Source: Saturnia japonica (Eukaryota; Arthropoda; Insecta; Lepidoptera; Saturniidae). Taken from it: 64,000 bases of DNA. Position 1 is the stretch's first letter, and every line of letters starts with the position of its first letter. The notes under the pieces are model-generated. The model was not told the origin of the DNA. It made no database searches and worked only from the letters and a program-made list of their open reading frames with translations. Positions 1-12,736 of the stretch are shown piece by piece. The stretch covers positions 5,084,001-5,148,000 of the forward strand of contig CM065310.1 in NCBI GenBank assembly GCA_033032175.1, written 5' to 3'. Position numbers and translations under genes: made by a program.

Positions 1-345
1 TTTTTTTCTTTTTTACGCTGGTTAGTATAGACCATATTTCAGATCACTAAATACATAACCACATGTTCCTTCCTTCCTCCCAGGAGGCAGGGAAATGTAT
101 GTATGTATATGTTAGCTTAGCTCGAATTTTACTAATAGGAATTAGTCAGATCGCGACTTCATTGCAATCGCGGTAACAGCCCAAGCCGAGGTCTGGCCAC
201 TTTGGCACCCTGCGCGCTTGTTGCCCACGCTTTCACGACTGAGTGCCTTAAGCGTTCGACCCTAAGCCCGGCAAAGCTATAAAATCCCTCAGCGGATCTG
301 TGTTTGAGTAGGGCCCTTCAGGGTAACAGTGTAGTCAGTTGTAAA
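1..345 (+). mobile_element. 3' UTR of a Jockey-like LINE (5'-truncated copy)
   Basis: This segment aligns by eye, block by block, with 19037-19410, which lies directly behind a recognisable LINE reverse transcriptase tail. Shared landmarks are the GATCACTAAATACA block, TTCCTCCCAGGAGG, AGCTCGAATTTT, the GATCGCGAC block, GAGTGCC, AGCGG and AGGGCCC. The copy is cut by the window start and ends near an A-run at about 345. It has no coding capacity of its own. The family name is inferred from the protein at 18342-18890. Confidence 0.7.
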
Positions 346-397
346 AAAAAAGTTTGAATAAATTTATCACCCGGGAAAAATCGTGGGGCACAGCTAG

Positions 398-1385
398 TCA
401 AATAGAAAACACAGCATGTATTCAGGCTGTCGGTCGACTTATTAAGTCAATCTGTTAATAATAAAGTTAATAAGGTTTCATCAACAGGTACAGGTGTTCG
501 CTATTGCGGGTAATATCGCGTAAATACTCTAAATAAACTACCCAGGTCCCAGCTTGACAATGCACTGTGGTTTGCGACAGCGAAATTAAGCCACGATGAT
601 GGGTAAAGTTCAATCCAAAAAATTGTGTAATTTTGGAAAGTCGTCTTTTCCGAAGTAAATAATATTTATTTGTATTATTTCGAGGAATATGGTAATGTTT
701 ATAATACCTAACCAATATAATCGATTCTTATAGTATAATACAATTTCTTACAAGAGTATATAGCGGTGCTGGCATTCACTGGTCACGCAGGCGAAACTGT
801 TTTTGCTTATTATATTATGCCGCTTCGAATCATCTGTACCTTCCCGTATATACTTGGATCGTGGGACAAGCTCCGAGCGTTTTTGTAATGAAACCTCTTA
901 GACGAAGGTTCAATAATAATTAGACGCGAATTGAGCGTGAAATTTCAAGAATGCGTCTCGTATAGGTTTAGGCACAGTTAGTTTACATGAGAGAATATAA
1001 AGACATAACGTAGAGAGTAAGCGAAAGACAGCTTTCGTAGGCAAATAAAATAATACTAAATACTACAAAAATACTAAATGTAAGATTTTTTTCTATGAAT
1101 AAATAATTTTAAACTATATTTTTGGCTATCGCTTTAATTTTGTACCGCAAAAAAGTAAACAACCTCACTTGGATCAAGTTTTTACTCTCTCCGCTATCGA
1201 CTTGTAAGGTACCGTTGCAAGTTGGTTGTCGACGCACCGTGCCCGTTCGTGTTGATGCTAGAAATAACTCATAGCTGACCTCGTTCTAATCAACTGTTAA
1301 TTGATGCTCGTTAATGGATTAATTCATTGTTTTCAATGGATGTCGTTAAATTCTAAAATCTTGTTCATATATTTATATAAAATAT
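398..1385. other. no recognisable gene or element
   Basis: Follows a Helitron-like terminus (CAGCTAG, with CTAG at 394-397). Mixed-composition sequence with only short chance open frames; I see nothing I can name. Confidence 0.4.
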
Positions 1386-1930
1386 CTGGGCAACCAAGCT
1401 GAGCACGGTGTCATTAAAGAAAGTAAAACACTTAGGTATCTAGATAAACTTGGAATGTAAAACATTATCTAAATACAAAATTGAATCAAAATCGCTGGAG
1501 CAGTTTCAGAGAAACCAATTACATACAAGAATACACAAGACATATAAGATACAACAATTGCTCACTTAATAGTATTAGATATGCTTTAAACAAATAAAAT
1601 TGCTAAATTAATAAATTGAACGCTTCGAATTAATTATCTATGCTAATGTTATAAATCTCAAGAGATTGATTATTTATTTGAATACGACATCTTTGGGACT
1701 ACCAGTCATATTTGAAAAAATATTTTTGCATTTTTATGTAGCCTATTTATTGAAGAAAGGTTATGTGCAATATAACTTCACATTATGATTCTAAGCATTC
1801 TAAGCACACAGGAACGCTGTAGGAAAATACGGGAAGTGATTACAATGATAGGGGTACCAGGTGCGTTAGAGACAGTGCGATGGAGAGGTGATTGAATTTT
1901 AACATGAATGAAACCGTGGGGCACATCTAG
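1386..1930 (+). mobile_element. possible non-autonomous Helitron, 3' end at 1930
   Basis: Ends in CCGTGGGGCACATCTAG followed by T, the same terminal pattern (GC-rich stretch, GCACA, CTAG, then T) seen at 394-397, 12733-12736 and 54386-54389. The 5' limit is uncertain; the start given is only where the sequence changes character. Confidence 0.3.
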
Positions 1931-3265
1931 TCATTAAATGTAATTAAGTTTTAATTAACTTTTTGGCAGGATACAAGAATACTAGTGGAGTTTAACAAAT
2001 CATTCGACCATATGAAACGGAAGGTGAAATCTAGACACATGGCAAGTTAAGTTCTGAAAAGAAAGGGCAACATAACGAACCATTTCGAGCCACTTTCGAT
2101 CCCTCCAATAAGATCAAACCTATTCGACCTACGCACTTGAAATTTTGTATTTTTAATAAACCTCCTTTGAAAATATAGAGTCGCATATTTCAAGAATATA
2201 AATATTTCAGTTAATTTCTAATTAAATTATGTTTTTGTTGATATTTAGTCTAACAAATTATATGGCGTAATCCTAATTTCCAAAAATAATTTGTCAAACT
2301 ATTTTATTTGAAAATGATGCCGAGAATTACATACTATGGATCAATCATCGTCGACTTTTTTTTATATTCATGGGAAATTAATTAACTCTCTGATTATATC
2401 ATGTAGCGTATGCTGAAAATCAAATAAATATATTTTATGAAGTCTAATATTTCATTGTAAGAATTACGATTCAATTAAATTTAAAACAAAACATCTCAAT
2501 ATAGATTATAATCTAGACCGCTATTAAATTATAATATTTTAGGATTCCTTCAGCTAATTTTAAGTTAAGTAGTAATGCAACTCATTTCTGTACATTTAAT
2601 AGTATTATAGATATTTGATAACTCATCATGATCTTTATTTTTAAATTCAGCCTGGAATATCCAGAAAGATTTTTAGTATTTTTTAAACTATGTAATAGTA
2701 ATTAACTTGTAACAGTAATATTATGGAATACATTAACGCGGTGTTGCAGATGTATGTTGCAAAAATGTAAGAAGTGATTGTTTTAATAATGCTAATAAAA
2801 AATACACAAAACCGTTAAATGTGACGCCGGCGTGTTCAGCATGCTTGTTTACAATTATGTAAACCATGTAAAAACACAATTATTGTAATACATTACAAAT
2901 CACCATTAAGACTGGAATGGCGTTAGTTTGCGTTTTTACAACATATACGAAAGAAACAGTACTCGTATGAACTCGCGAACATGATATTATCATTAATTAT
3001 AATATGTATTGTTTCTCAAATGTGTATCCTGGCAATGCTATGACTTAGTTAATTATTCATCAAAATTAATTATTCAAACATTAGTTTAAAACTTATGTAT
3101 TCCGCTATTGAAAAACTAATTCGTTAAAAATATTTTATTGTTGTTCATTGGATAATTAAACAGAAATAAGAAACAAACAGAAATCTATGCTAATATAATA
3201 AAGCGGAAAATTTGTTTTGTTTGATTGTTTGTTTAAACACGCTAATCCATACAACTAAAAAAAAA
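1931..3265. other. AT-rich stretch without identifiable content
   Basis: Very AT-rich, no long open frame, no inverted-repeat ends or tRNA-like boxes noticed. Confidence 0.4.
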
Positions 3266-3269
3266 TATC

Positions 3270-3800
3270 TAAATTTTCCAAATTCTAAAAATTACGTTTT
3301 TAACGAATTTAAATTTTTGCCTATGACAGCTAGATTCACGAGAAATAGTATAAGCTACCTAACATTCAGCTACACCTCTCAAATAGCATTAAATACTGAT
3401 TTTTGTTAGGTAAATCGGAATACGAAGCGCTCCCGGATTGCATTATCCGCGTGCGCTGCAATAATGGTTAGTGATACGTGAATACAGTATTCTACAAATA
3501 TATTAGCCCTTAGTATACTTTAAAAAAGTTCGTAATACCATAGGCCTATCTCTTATACGTAAACCAGAATAAGGTATTTTATGACAAAAGTTTGTTGGAA
3601 ATGAAAAGTGATATATTACCATTATTTTTAAAACATAGCATATTAATTCTTAATGAATGAAAGTTACTTCACCATCAAGACAATTTAATGAAGATAAACT
3701 TTGCGCTTTACAGCATGTTATGTGGACGAATAATTTGAGAGATAATGGAAAATTAAAATAATTCAACATTCGGAATGCGGTGTGACCATGTGATGCATAA
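3270..3800 (+). repeat. dispersed repeat, copy 1 of 2 in window
   Basis: Matches 55440-55960 in the same orientation. Shared blocks include AAATTCACGAAAAATAGTAT versus AGATTCACGAGAAATAGTAT, the CGCGTGCGCTG block, AATGGTTA..GATAC, AAGATAAACTTTGC, TATAGCATGTTATGTGGACG versus TACAGCATGTTATGTGGACG, and TGGAAAATTAAAATAATT. Non-coding. No termini or target duplication could be fixed, so the class is unknown. Confidence 0.7.
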
Positions 3801-3804
3801 CCCT

Positions 3805-5265
3805 ACCCACACCATAAAAATATTGTTTATACAGAAGTATTTTAAATCATCAATCAATGATTTCTTTTAAATTTAATTCGGGTGAAACCGTAGTGCAAAG
3901 GTAGTAGATGATAAAATTGCAAATATAAACAAATATTCGTATATTTTAACAGCAATATTCCCTACAATTTTTTTTTTGCAATTACTGATTTCAATGACAA
4001 AACCAAATTTTTCTTACATAATGTCTAAATATTAAATATTTCCATCAAGATATAAGCACATAGACATACAAACAGAAACATTACTATAATGACTTAATTA
4101 ATTATATTTTCATTTTTTCCCAATAATTCTTTATCTAAAATTATCAACATAAATTTTTTTTATATATTTTTCAATTAGGAATATTATTACATTTGTTGTG
4201 GTTTGTTGTATGAAATAACGAGATCGCAACAGTATTTTCATTATAATCATAATCATTCCATGTTGTTTCTGATAGTCCTTTGACTAGGTATGCCAGTGCT
4301 GCCTATGTCGGTATTCAAGCGTTCGCGTGTTGTTACTTCGATCTGTTTTACATACGCAACTAAAGGTTATTATACTACACAAAATTTATTTCTATTGTAA
4401 TACTAGCTGGCTTGGTAGACGTTGTTTTACTCTTCCGATAGTTAATAGTTCGACCACAGCGCCATCTATCGGATCTTACATAGCTATGAACCATCGTATC
4501 GATGAAATAAATATATTAATTGAATACGAGCTCAATCGGTCATGAGGTTTACATGTTATAAAAATCACTAACAGACACACATAAGATTTTTATATATAAT
4601 ACATGATAAGTTTTTAATATTTTAATGTTTAATATCAAAGCTTTAAAAGAATTTTAACAAAGATAAAAGCCACACATATTGTTTTGCAAGAAAAATACCT
4701 TTAAAAAACGAAAAGAAACAGACAACATGACTTCAGATATTTTGTGATAACTGAACTGAACTGCGATGAACAATATAACATACTGTTTATTATTTTCTTT
4801 ACTTTACAACATAAATATGTACACTCTAATCCAAGACCAACACGCGAATAAAACTGAAAGTGTTTTACTTCGTTCACTGCTGAGTTTAGTATCAAAACAA
4901 ATTAACTATTCCTAGAATATAATTCGAGCTGGCACAATTAAATGGAGATTAGATTAATTACGGAGGATTTATCGATTATTGGATCTTAGATGCAATTAAG
5001 TGTAATAATAATAACTATCTTGTAAACAATCTTACTTTCACCGCTAATGATAAGATATTAAGTATCAGTCTCTTTTATGTTTAGATATAACGAAAGCAAC
5101 CAATTATAATATCATTGGAGTGCAATATAATGAAATATTAATTGCTTGGAAACGAAATAGCATTGAAGTTCTTATTTCGTTTACTATAGAACTTGGTCAT
5201 GTAGGTCGACAAAGCCGAATAGCATGTCATATTGCTATGAACAGACACTAATCATTTTACAAAAG
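3805..5265. other. AT-rich stretch; possible small repeat near 4400-4545
   Basis: The piece around 4396-4545 (CTAGCTGGCTTGG, then CACAGCGCCATCTATCGGA) resembles non-coding repeat sequence seen widely in Lepidoptera, but I cannot fix its ends. The rest shows nothing recognisable. Confidence 0.3.
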
Positions 5266-5267
5266 CA

Positions 5268-5555
5268 ATGCCTAATAACTCAGTGGTAGTTGGTACCACG
5301 TCGATCAACATGACTTCGAATCTCTACAAAGAGCCTGAAAGCGAAAAGCGAAAAGAGAGTGGTGAAGGAAACTTCGTGTTGAAGCGATACCATGTTGCTA
5401 GGTTCCGTTTCTAATTCTCAAGCATCTATGGGTGTGTTCAGCTGCATTTGAGAGGCAGTTCTCCCATTGGGCTTAATGTGATACCATCTTGAGTTACATT
5501 GTTACTTCATCAGATGAGATAAAACGTTAAAGTTATTATTTTTAATCAAAGTTAA
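5268..5555 (+). mobile_element. tRNA-derived SINE-like repeat (diverged)
   Basis: Starts with a tRNA-like segment (AACTCAGTGGTAGTTGG as an A-box-like stretch, then CGACTTCGAATCTC near the B-box position). Its downstream body shares CAGCTGCAYTTGAGAG and a GGCTT(T/A)AT block with the SINE at 17150-17460, so the two look like diverged members of one family. Internal pol III promoter boxes are inferred from pattern only. Confidence 0.5.
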
Positions 5556-5559
5556 ACTT

Positions 5560-6475
5560 AATATAATTAAAATCATAAAGTAAAATAATAAAACTTAATG
5601 TATATTTTCATTCTAATAATATTAAAAATACGTGATTTTCTCTCATGATGGTAATTACTTGATTTCTAACTTCAATTTTCCGTCCCATGGCAATATAATA
5701 TTTAAATAACTTAGAAATTATGAATTACAAACGTTAATTACGTATTTAGTGTGTTAATAAAAGCGTGTATTATTTTATAATGTGTAGAAAGCAATTTTCA
5801 TATTGTTTTCTCTTTAGTTAAGTGTATAACCATGGATATGATTTTTATATTATATAATTTCAAAGTTAACTTATCGAGATACTGAAATATAAATTCCTCA
5901 CGTTTATTATCGCCAATGTATTTATTCGAATAACACCGTCCTAGGAAAACTGTCTGTAATAAATAGTTGGATATCTATAGTTTGATTTATGTAAAAATAT
6001 CTTACATAAAGGTGACTGACTGTCTGCGGATTTGTTTTTATGAAACTTTCTAGTGAATATCTGTAGATACTTTAGCTGTGTCGTAAAGTTAAGGTAAATG
6101 GTATTCTCTTAAACTTTACGACTTAAAACTAACTAACCAACTACTAGTTTTACTGACTTTCGCTCGTAACTTCCCTAACTGTGACTAACCAGTCGCAGGG
6201 AGTTAAACCAATTAAAGTAATCATCAAAACATTGTTATGTAAAGGTAATATATATTTTGTATGGGCTTACTTACATATTTTATTTACTTTGTAATACAAT
6301 TTGCAGGATTGTAGGACACAACAATTCTGTACGATCGCGATGACCAGGTGTTAGAACCCGGCACAATGGCATATTTAGTCGCAGGGATGATAAAATAGTG
6401 GCCCAATAATACTGGTATGAATTTCGCTAAAAGTTGGTATTTCAAAAAGCTGGCACCCTCTAGCAAATAGCAATT
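5560..6475. other. no recognisable gene or element
   Basis: AT-rich; a short self-complementary pair (TCGTAAAGTT near 6081 against AACTTTACGA near 6113) is the only structure noticed. Confidence 0.35.
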
Positions 6476-6479
6476 ACCA

Positions 6480-7700
6480 ATGACTTATTACTGTCGTTCT
6501 CCCTGGAGGACTTTTTTTAGCTCCTTGAACGTAACAACAGGGCGTCGATACAGAAAAGTTGATATTAATAAGATAACACATTGGGCTGATTCCCATGGGC
6601 TCTCTCTTAATCCTAATAAATCACAATATTTACTTATTGGTGATACTGGTCAACTTAATGGGTTAGACTGGAATTCTTTATCTCTCAATACTTTAAAGTG
6701 TGTAGCAATCCTATATTCTAATACATCGAATAATCTAGGACTGATTTTTGACAAAAATCTGTTCTGGAAAATGACAGTGAAGTTAATAAGAAAGTTTTCG
6801 CTTCTTTGAGCTCTCTATGAAGAATGTGTAATTTCTTATCAGTCTCAATTAAAATGATGCTTGCTGTGTCAATATTTTCTACCTTTCCTTGTTGATTATG
6901 CGGACGTCTGTTATCTTATTGCTACTGAAGAATTGGTTAATAAATTAGAAAGGCTACACAATGTTGGTATCCGCTTTATATATGGGCTGAAAAATTCGAT
7001 CATATAACGGAATGTCGTTCAAATCTCAGATGGCTTCCAATTCTGCTTCGTCGAAATAATCATTCATAGTCCCATTGCACCAGCGTATCTCAAAGGTAAA
7101 TTCGAGATGTTAGGATTCAGAAATGACCTACCACGCCGTCCATGCTCACAGAAATTACTTAAATTTCCTACTTACCACACTCAGTTCTTCAATAAATTCT
7201 TTGAGGTTCAAGCTGTTCGACTATGGAACTCACTTTCAGTAGATATACGAAAAGCGAGATTTATACACATTTTTAATAGACTACTACGTCGTCATTACCT
7301 CTGTCTGTTATGATACAAAGTGTTTTTTCTCTCTTTTTTGCACTTATTGATACCGTGATAAAACATGTGCGTGCGTGTGCGCGCGTGGGTGTGCGAGCGC
7401 GCGCGGGCGTGTGTGTGTGTGTGTGTGTGTAGTATTTTTGTTATATGTGCAAACTTTATAATTTATTGTTTATCTAGTATTTGTGTGATATTTCTATGTC
7501 CTATTCGATTGTAAAATTTGTATATAAATGATATACATATGTGTTTGACACCACGAAATTTATTTCCAATTTTTATTTATTTATTTAAAGGGTTACCTGG
7601 AAGAAATCGCTCTAAGCCATAAGGCCGCCTAACTGTACACGAATAATTTAAATAGTTATCTATGTATGTTTTTTGTTTCGTGTGCAATAAAGTATATTGT
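6480..7700 (+). pseudogene. CR1-like non-LTR retrotransposon relic (RT C-terminal part plus 3' tail)
   Basis: Several short frames on this strand read like the end of a LINE reverse transcriptase. 6552-6600 gives WADSHGLSLNPNKSQ, the post-palm segment of LINE RTs. Around 6890-7010 a broken frame gives a subunit with LERLQN-like text, and 7107-7313 gives FEVQAVRLWNSLSVDIRKA, the conserved C-terminal signature (xxVRLWNxLPxDIR). Frameshifts and stops separate the pieces. Downstream, 7590-7695 (GAAGAAATCGCT..AAGCCATAAGGCCGCC..GTGCAATAAAGT) resembles the 3' UTR of lepidopteran CR1 elements. The copy is dead. CR1 rather than another LINE clade is inferred from the 3' tail. Confidence 0.75.
7364..7430. 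repeat. GT/GC-rich dinucleotide microsatellite
   Basis: Interrupted GTGC/GCGC tract running into a clean (GT)n tract, lying in the 3' UTR of the LINE relic. Confidence 0.9.
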
Positions 7701-8640
7701 ATTTCAATGTACCAGGATAATGTTACGTGTCGTGTTCTTGGAGCAGTGGGTATATATTCAGTATCAAGCAGGGTGATAGGGATCTTTAGCCGAATGGGTT
7801 GCGACCACCATGATTATGGTATTATACCCATCACACTAACTCTCTTCAGGTTTGTCGTATTTCGGGATCACTCAGTGTACTTATATCCATATACTGAGAT
7901 GCTTGCCAGGGATGGATTTCTGTTCTTTTAAAGGTCGTCGTTCGTTTGGATTGTACTGTGGTAATTGTATAGTGCAAAATAAATAAAATATTACGTGGTA
8001 CAGATATATGATAGAGCAAACAACAAACTTAATATATCGTGGGCCTTGACTCCTAAAACCTTGGTATTTTTATTTTATGTTAAGCGGTTTAAGTTACGGT
8101 TTAAAAGCTACAACCGCTTATAGGTAAAACAGAGAGCGTAGGATTAGCGACAGGCTTCCTTTTCTGTAAACGGGACCCACAATACATAGAGTACTTTCTA
8201 GAGAAAGCATTTTCCTATTAATCTCGGGAATAAATTCGTAGGCATACCACAAAGTATCTTTCAAAGTATTAAGTCAGATTACTTCGACTGTAAATCGTGA
8301 AGTTGGCTACAGGTCGTAAACATTTAAGTGACAGAGTCGTCATTTACTCAGAGTTAACGATGCAGATACAACTCCATATTATATTAATGTGTACTTAGCG
8401 AGATCTGATTTTACATCTACTTTACTTTGAACGTACCTACCTTTACGAATATAGATGCAGTACATATTTTGTTCTAATAGAAATTTAATCTGTAGATACA
8501 ATATTACACGGGACCTAAAAAACAAACACGGCGAACTATGGGTGTACATTAATACACCTCTGCCGCGCCCTTCGAGGATACAGGCGTGATGGTATTTTAA
8601 AATCAGTTATGTACAAACAATGTTATAGGTATACCAATTC
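7700..8640. other. unassigned stretch, probably repeat-derived in part
   Basis: No gene recognised. The piece around 8545-8590 (TACATTAATACACCTCTGCC then GGATACAGGCGTGATGG) has the look of a dispersed non-coding repeat, but only one copy is present here. Confidence 0.3.
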
Positions 8641-8699
8641 TTTTTTTGTTTGTTTGTCTGAACGCGGTTTTCTTTTGAACAACCGCGGGGCACAGCTGG
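8641..8699 (+). mobile_element. 3' end of a non-autonomous Helitron-like element
   Basis: GCGGTT (8664-8669) can pair with AACCGC just downstream, and the hairpin is followed by GGGGCACAGCTGG then T. A GC hairpin followed within about 10 nt by CTRR is the defining 3' end of Helitrons. Only the terminus is clear; the 5' end was not located. Confidence 0.45.
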
Positions 8700-10330
8700 T
8701 AATTTACATTTTAAAAGTAAGAAAATTTTTGTTCATCTTTTTTAACATACATAATTAAATAATTAAGTTTAGTGAAGTGTTGAAGTGTTTGTGAAGTTTA
8801 GTGAAGTTATTCAGCCTTCGTTTTCAATATAAAATTACATCGTTTTTTTTTCCTGTAGGTTACTACAAGAATTCCAAGATATCAATGTTGCCTAGTTTAA
8901 AAGGTATTAGGGTACAAAAAATTATGTTTTATTTTTTGTCCTGTACGCATTTCTGCATATGCGTAGGTATGTTTCGTCCGATTCCAATTAAACAAGTTGT
9001 TGCGCGCACCAGCGTGCGTAATAGTTTCAACACTTCACAATAGATGGCGCGAAAAAGAATATTACGATAAGCTAAAATTACCAAAATAATACTGGTCAAT
9101 AAATTTGTAGCTATATTGCTTAAAATTTCCGAAAAGACAACAGTTCTGTTGAACTTGGGATAGGCAGAATACATCCTGGAATTGCTAGTACACAATTTGA
9201 AATTCTCCTAATACGAATTTATAACGATAATTATAGAGTCGTGAAATAACTATATACTGATATTTTATCAACAATGTTTTTCTATATGAAAAAGCTGTTG
9301 TCAATTTTATTTTAATCGCCCGAAAATAGGTATATAATAATATAACACCCGTTAAACCAAACCACAATGTCAGACAAGCATTACAAGAGAACTGGGACAT
9401 TGTGTCACCTGCGCCCGACACATGAATTATCCCTGTAGTGGTACCTACATACAAATTTAATGCACTATTTTGTTTATAAAATTACTGCTCATAAAACTGC
9501 GTAAAAGCAAAATAATGGACTTATTTGGAATTTGAAGGAAGTCATTATATAGAAAATGCTCTTAATGTATTATAGAATCAAACCACTTTTATTATAAATG
9601 GATGGAGTTCAAAGAAAAAAAGTATAAACTAATCACTTGAAAGTACCATTGAAAGAGAAATTAAATGATAACAAATAGTTTTAATATAAAGTAGTTAAAA
9701 TTATCTTCTTAACTTTACCCCACCTACCCTACCTTCTCTTTCATAATCCTCTAACTGCTTTCATTTCAGTATTTACAACTTTACTACATATCATTCCTTA
9801 CACAATTCATCCATATCTTTTTAGATATCTACTTTTTTTTTAATTTGTAGCTTGATTTTAAAGCGAGAGAGACCACAACAGAGATGTAACAATAAGCTGT
9901 CGTTTGCAGTAAAATAATTCATTCTACAAAAAGATTAAAGTAGAGTAAACTATTCAGGTATTCTCAATCATCCTCGTAGTTCTGAGAATACTTACTTTAA
10001 CAAATTCTAGACTTTTTCAGATACTTCTTCATTGTTCGAAACGCACTCCATTTTTGTATACTGATTGTAAAAATATGTAGATTTTGGCCGAGAAAACGAA
10101 GCAATTATCTTTACCAATAAAGTATTTCATAAGAATTGTAAGTGATCATCCTACAGAAATATTGCGAAATAGAGATTTTCTTTGAATTTCAATCATCGTA
10201 GAATAAATGAAATTCTACTTCAATTTATAAAGACGTTTCAGATCTTGTATTTTAACTTCTAATTGTAAAGTTAAAATGTTATAATAATTTCAAACGTTAA
10301 TAAAAATTTTTTTGTAAGAAAAAAGAAGGT
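8700..10330. other. AT-rich stretch without identifiable genes
   Basis: Open frames at 8801-9454 on both strands overlap each other, lack homology I can recognise and have AT-driven composition; treated as chance. Confidence 0.4.
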
Positions 10331-10459
10331 ATAACATAGTTATAGGGTCTTCAGTTCAATCAAAATCAAAAATACTTTATTCGATTTAGGATTTACGAAC
10401 CACTACCACTAGTTCAGAAATAGTCCGCGTGAAAATCGATCGTGTTTTCTGACTTACAG

Positions 10460-10745
10460 TCAGCGCCTAGATTAAACTGGAGGGCGTAGAAGCCTGAAAC
10501 TTTACACAAGAGTTCCTTATATAAGTAAAGAGAGGTTGGGTAGAGAAAAATTTGTTTGGACATTTATCCCATATAGAAGTTCCTAAATAACCTTGTGTTG
10601 TTTCCTGCGGTGAGTAAGGTTTCCAGAGCTCCTTGGAGTAGATGGGTTCGAGGTCGGCAACGCGCTAGTGATATCTATGGTATTACAAGCATCCATAGGC
10701 TACGATAGCCGCTTACCATCAGGCGGACCGTATGCTTGTTTATCA
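10460..10745 (+). repeat. dispersed retroposon-like repeat, copy 1 of 2
   Basis: Ends with a block reading GATAGCCGCTTACCATCAGG then GGACCGTATGCTTGTTTATC. The reverse complement of 22378-22650 carries the same series: GTTGT-TCCTGCG-TGAGTA, GGTTTCCAGA, GGTCGGCAACG, CATAGGCTA, TAGCCG, TTACCA, CGTATGCTTGTTTA. The family is common in lepidopteran DNA; class (SINE or LINE tail) not determined. Confidence 0.65.
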
Positions 10746-11655
10746 TCTTAGCTAATGAAAATAAGGATGATTCCTAAGCCTTTACCGATGAGAAATTGGA
10801 ATTTACCTATCAGGAAAACGACTAGTAGGTTCAAGAATAATAATAATAAATTATATTTCTTAAAAAGGAATAAAAATTCAAATATAGAATGCCGAGATAC
10901 CCAAACCAGAAGATCCTCTATCATGGGTATCAGGTTTTTTTTACAATCTAATAGAACACAAAGACATAAAAAAAATATGAAAGTGATCGTGCGGCGTAAA
11001 AAATTACAGCAAAACATTATTCGTTAATAATCTACTTATTTTTAATAAATGATTATTTAATATAAATTATACATATAATAAACTAACTACCGAGTGCTAC
11101 AAGAGTGTGCGAGATGTGTGTGTGTGCGTGGGTAGATATGAATAGGAGGATGATTGTAAGTTAGAAAGTTCTAATTGCAAGAAATGAGAGGTTTAATGAT
11201 AGGCATATTAGTTGGCTAATAAGAGCTGTTCATTGTCATTATAGTTTAGTGTCTAGATACTCATATTATCCGGTAATTCAGTTACGAAACTAAATTATAA
11301 GGTATATTGCTAACAACGTATGAAGTCAGTGTATAAACACTGCGTACTTACATTGTGATTTAATAGACAACGCTCGGAATTTCTTTATCTAGGTAATAGA
11401 GTCTATTACTTCACCAACACATATTTCATACCTACAAAACGTATCAATATTTTAATAGGACATTAATATTCACTACCTACAAATAATACAAAACATGACA
11501 TATAGGTACCTACTTATTTGTTTTTTAATCACAAAAGTCGACCCTGACTATTATCGCGGACTACCACACAACAAAAATAGCGCTTCAATATTGACATCAT
11601 ATTAGTGAAACTGTAGTTAACTGTACACGTTTTTTTTAAATATAAAAGACGCTGT
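10746..11655. other. no recognisable gene or element
   Basis: A pair of fully overlapping antisense frames at 10748-11027 is low-complexity (Lys/Asn-rich on +) and is taken as chance. Confidence 0.35.
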
Positions 11656-11659
11656 CTCG

Positions 11660-12146
11660 AAAATGCCTTACAAGAAAAAAATTATGTCTGTTTGTATATC
11701 CGGATTTAACTCAAAAACTGATGGACCGATTTTTATGAAATATTGTACACGCGAAGTTGATGTTTGTGGCCAATTGATAGGTTATAAAAAATTTCAATAA
11801 TAAAAAATCATTAAAAAAAAATTGATGAATTCTTACCCTATTTTGATAAAGTTATGTACACGAGAACTATAAGTCATTCTCTATGAATGGGTTATGACAA
11901 TTTTCATTAATACTATTAGAAATTGTAAAAAATTGAATTCATCAATTGTCAAATGAATCTGATCAAATTTTAAATTGTTAAAATCGTAAATAAAATTTTG
12001 TAATTGAATTTGATAAATAAAATTATAAAGAATATATAAATTCTCAATTGTTATATAAATTGTAAATAATATTAGTAAAATAAACTTACGGGGTGAAAAT
12101 AATGACTGAGTAACAAACACGTACAGAGCCGCGGGCACGCCACTAG
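11660..12146 (+). mobile_element. non-autonomous Helitron-like element
   Basis: Contains the leader text typical of this family (AACTCAAAAACTGATGGACC then GATTTTTATGAAAT) and ends CCGCGGGCACGCCACTAG followed by T. The 3' end is convincing; the 5' end is approximate. Confidence 0.45.
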
Positions 12147-12502
12147 TTATATATATATATATATATCTATTTATTTAATTAATTTAAAGCAAAGTACGTA
12201 AATATGAATATATAATTTCTTCTCTCACCTAACCATAATATTATTATAATTAAAATAACAGACAAGTTATAATGTAGCACGCACTAAGTAACTCACGTAA
12301 TCTCACACAGTTTCATTAAGTTGCCTCGTATTTATATAAAATATTATCACTTTGTCTGTATTAGCATGGATGTTTACAGTTTCACGCCAGTGCTCGTGAC
12401 TTCGTTTGTGTACCTCAATAATCAATATAAAACGATACTTAACAATAATTTTTATCGTATATAATCAGTTTGTGTGTCAGATTGTGTGATCGACAGCTTC
12501 AA

Positions 12503-12736
12503 TCTATACCTATATTATGAAGAGGAAAAATTGATTTTTTGTTTGTATTAAATAAACTCAAAAACTACTGGACTGATTTTAAAATTCTTTCACTAATATA
12601 AAGCTACAGTATCAGCAAGTAATATAGGCTATTTTATAATTTGAAAAATTAATTTATTCCTCATATAAATGTCGATACTTTTACACAATGTTTGTCGTAT
12701 AAAATTAACATAGCTGAATTCGTGGAGCGCAGCTAG
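12503..12736 (+). mobile_element. short non-autonomous Helitron with both ends
   Basis: Starts A|TCTATACCTATATTATGAAG and ends GGAGCGCAGCTAG|T. The start matches that of the large Helitron at 39704 (TCTATACTTATAATAAAAG) with a few changes, and the end matches its GCACAGCTAG end. Insertion between A and T, a 5'-TC start and a CTRR-3' end are the hallmarks of Helitrons. At 234 bp it has no coding capacity and would need a Rep-helicase in trans. Confidence 0.6.

Noticed and set aside
10748..11027. Two 89-90-codon frames on opposite strands
   Set aside because: Mutual antisense, low complexity, no homology recognised.
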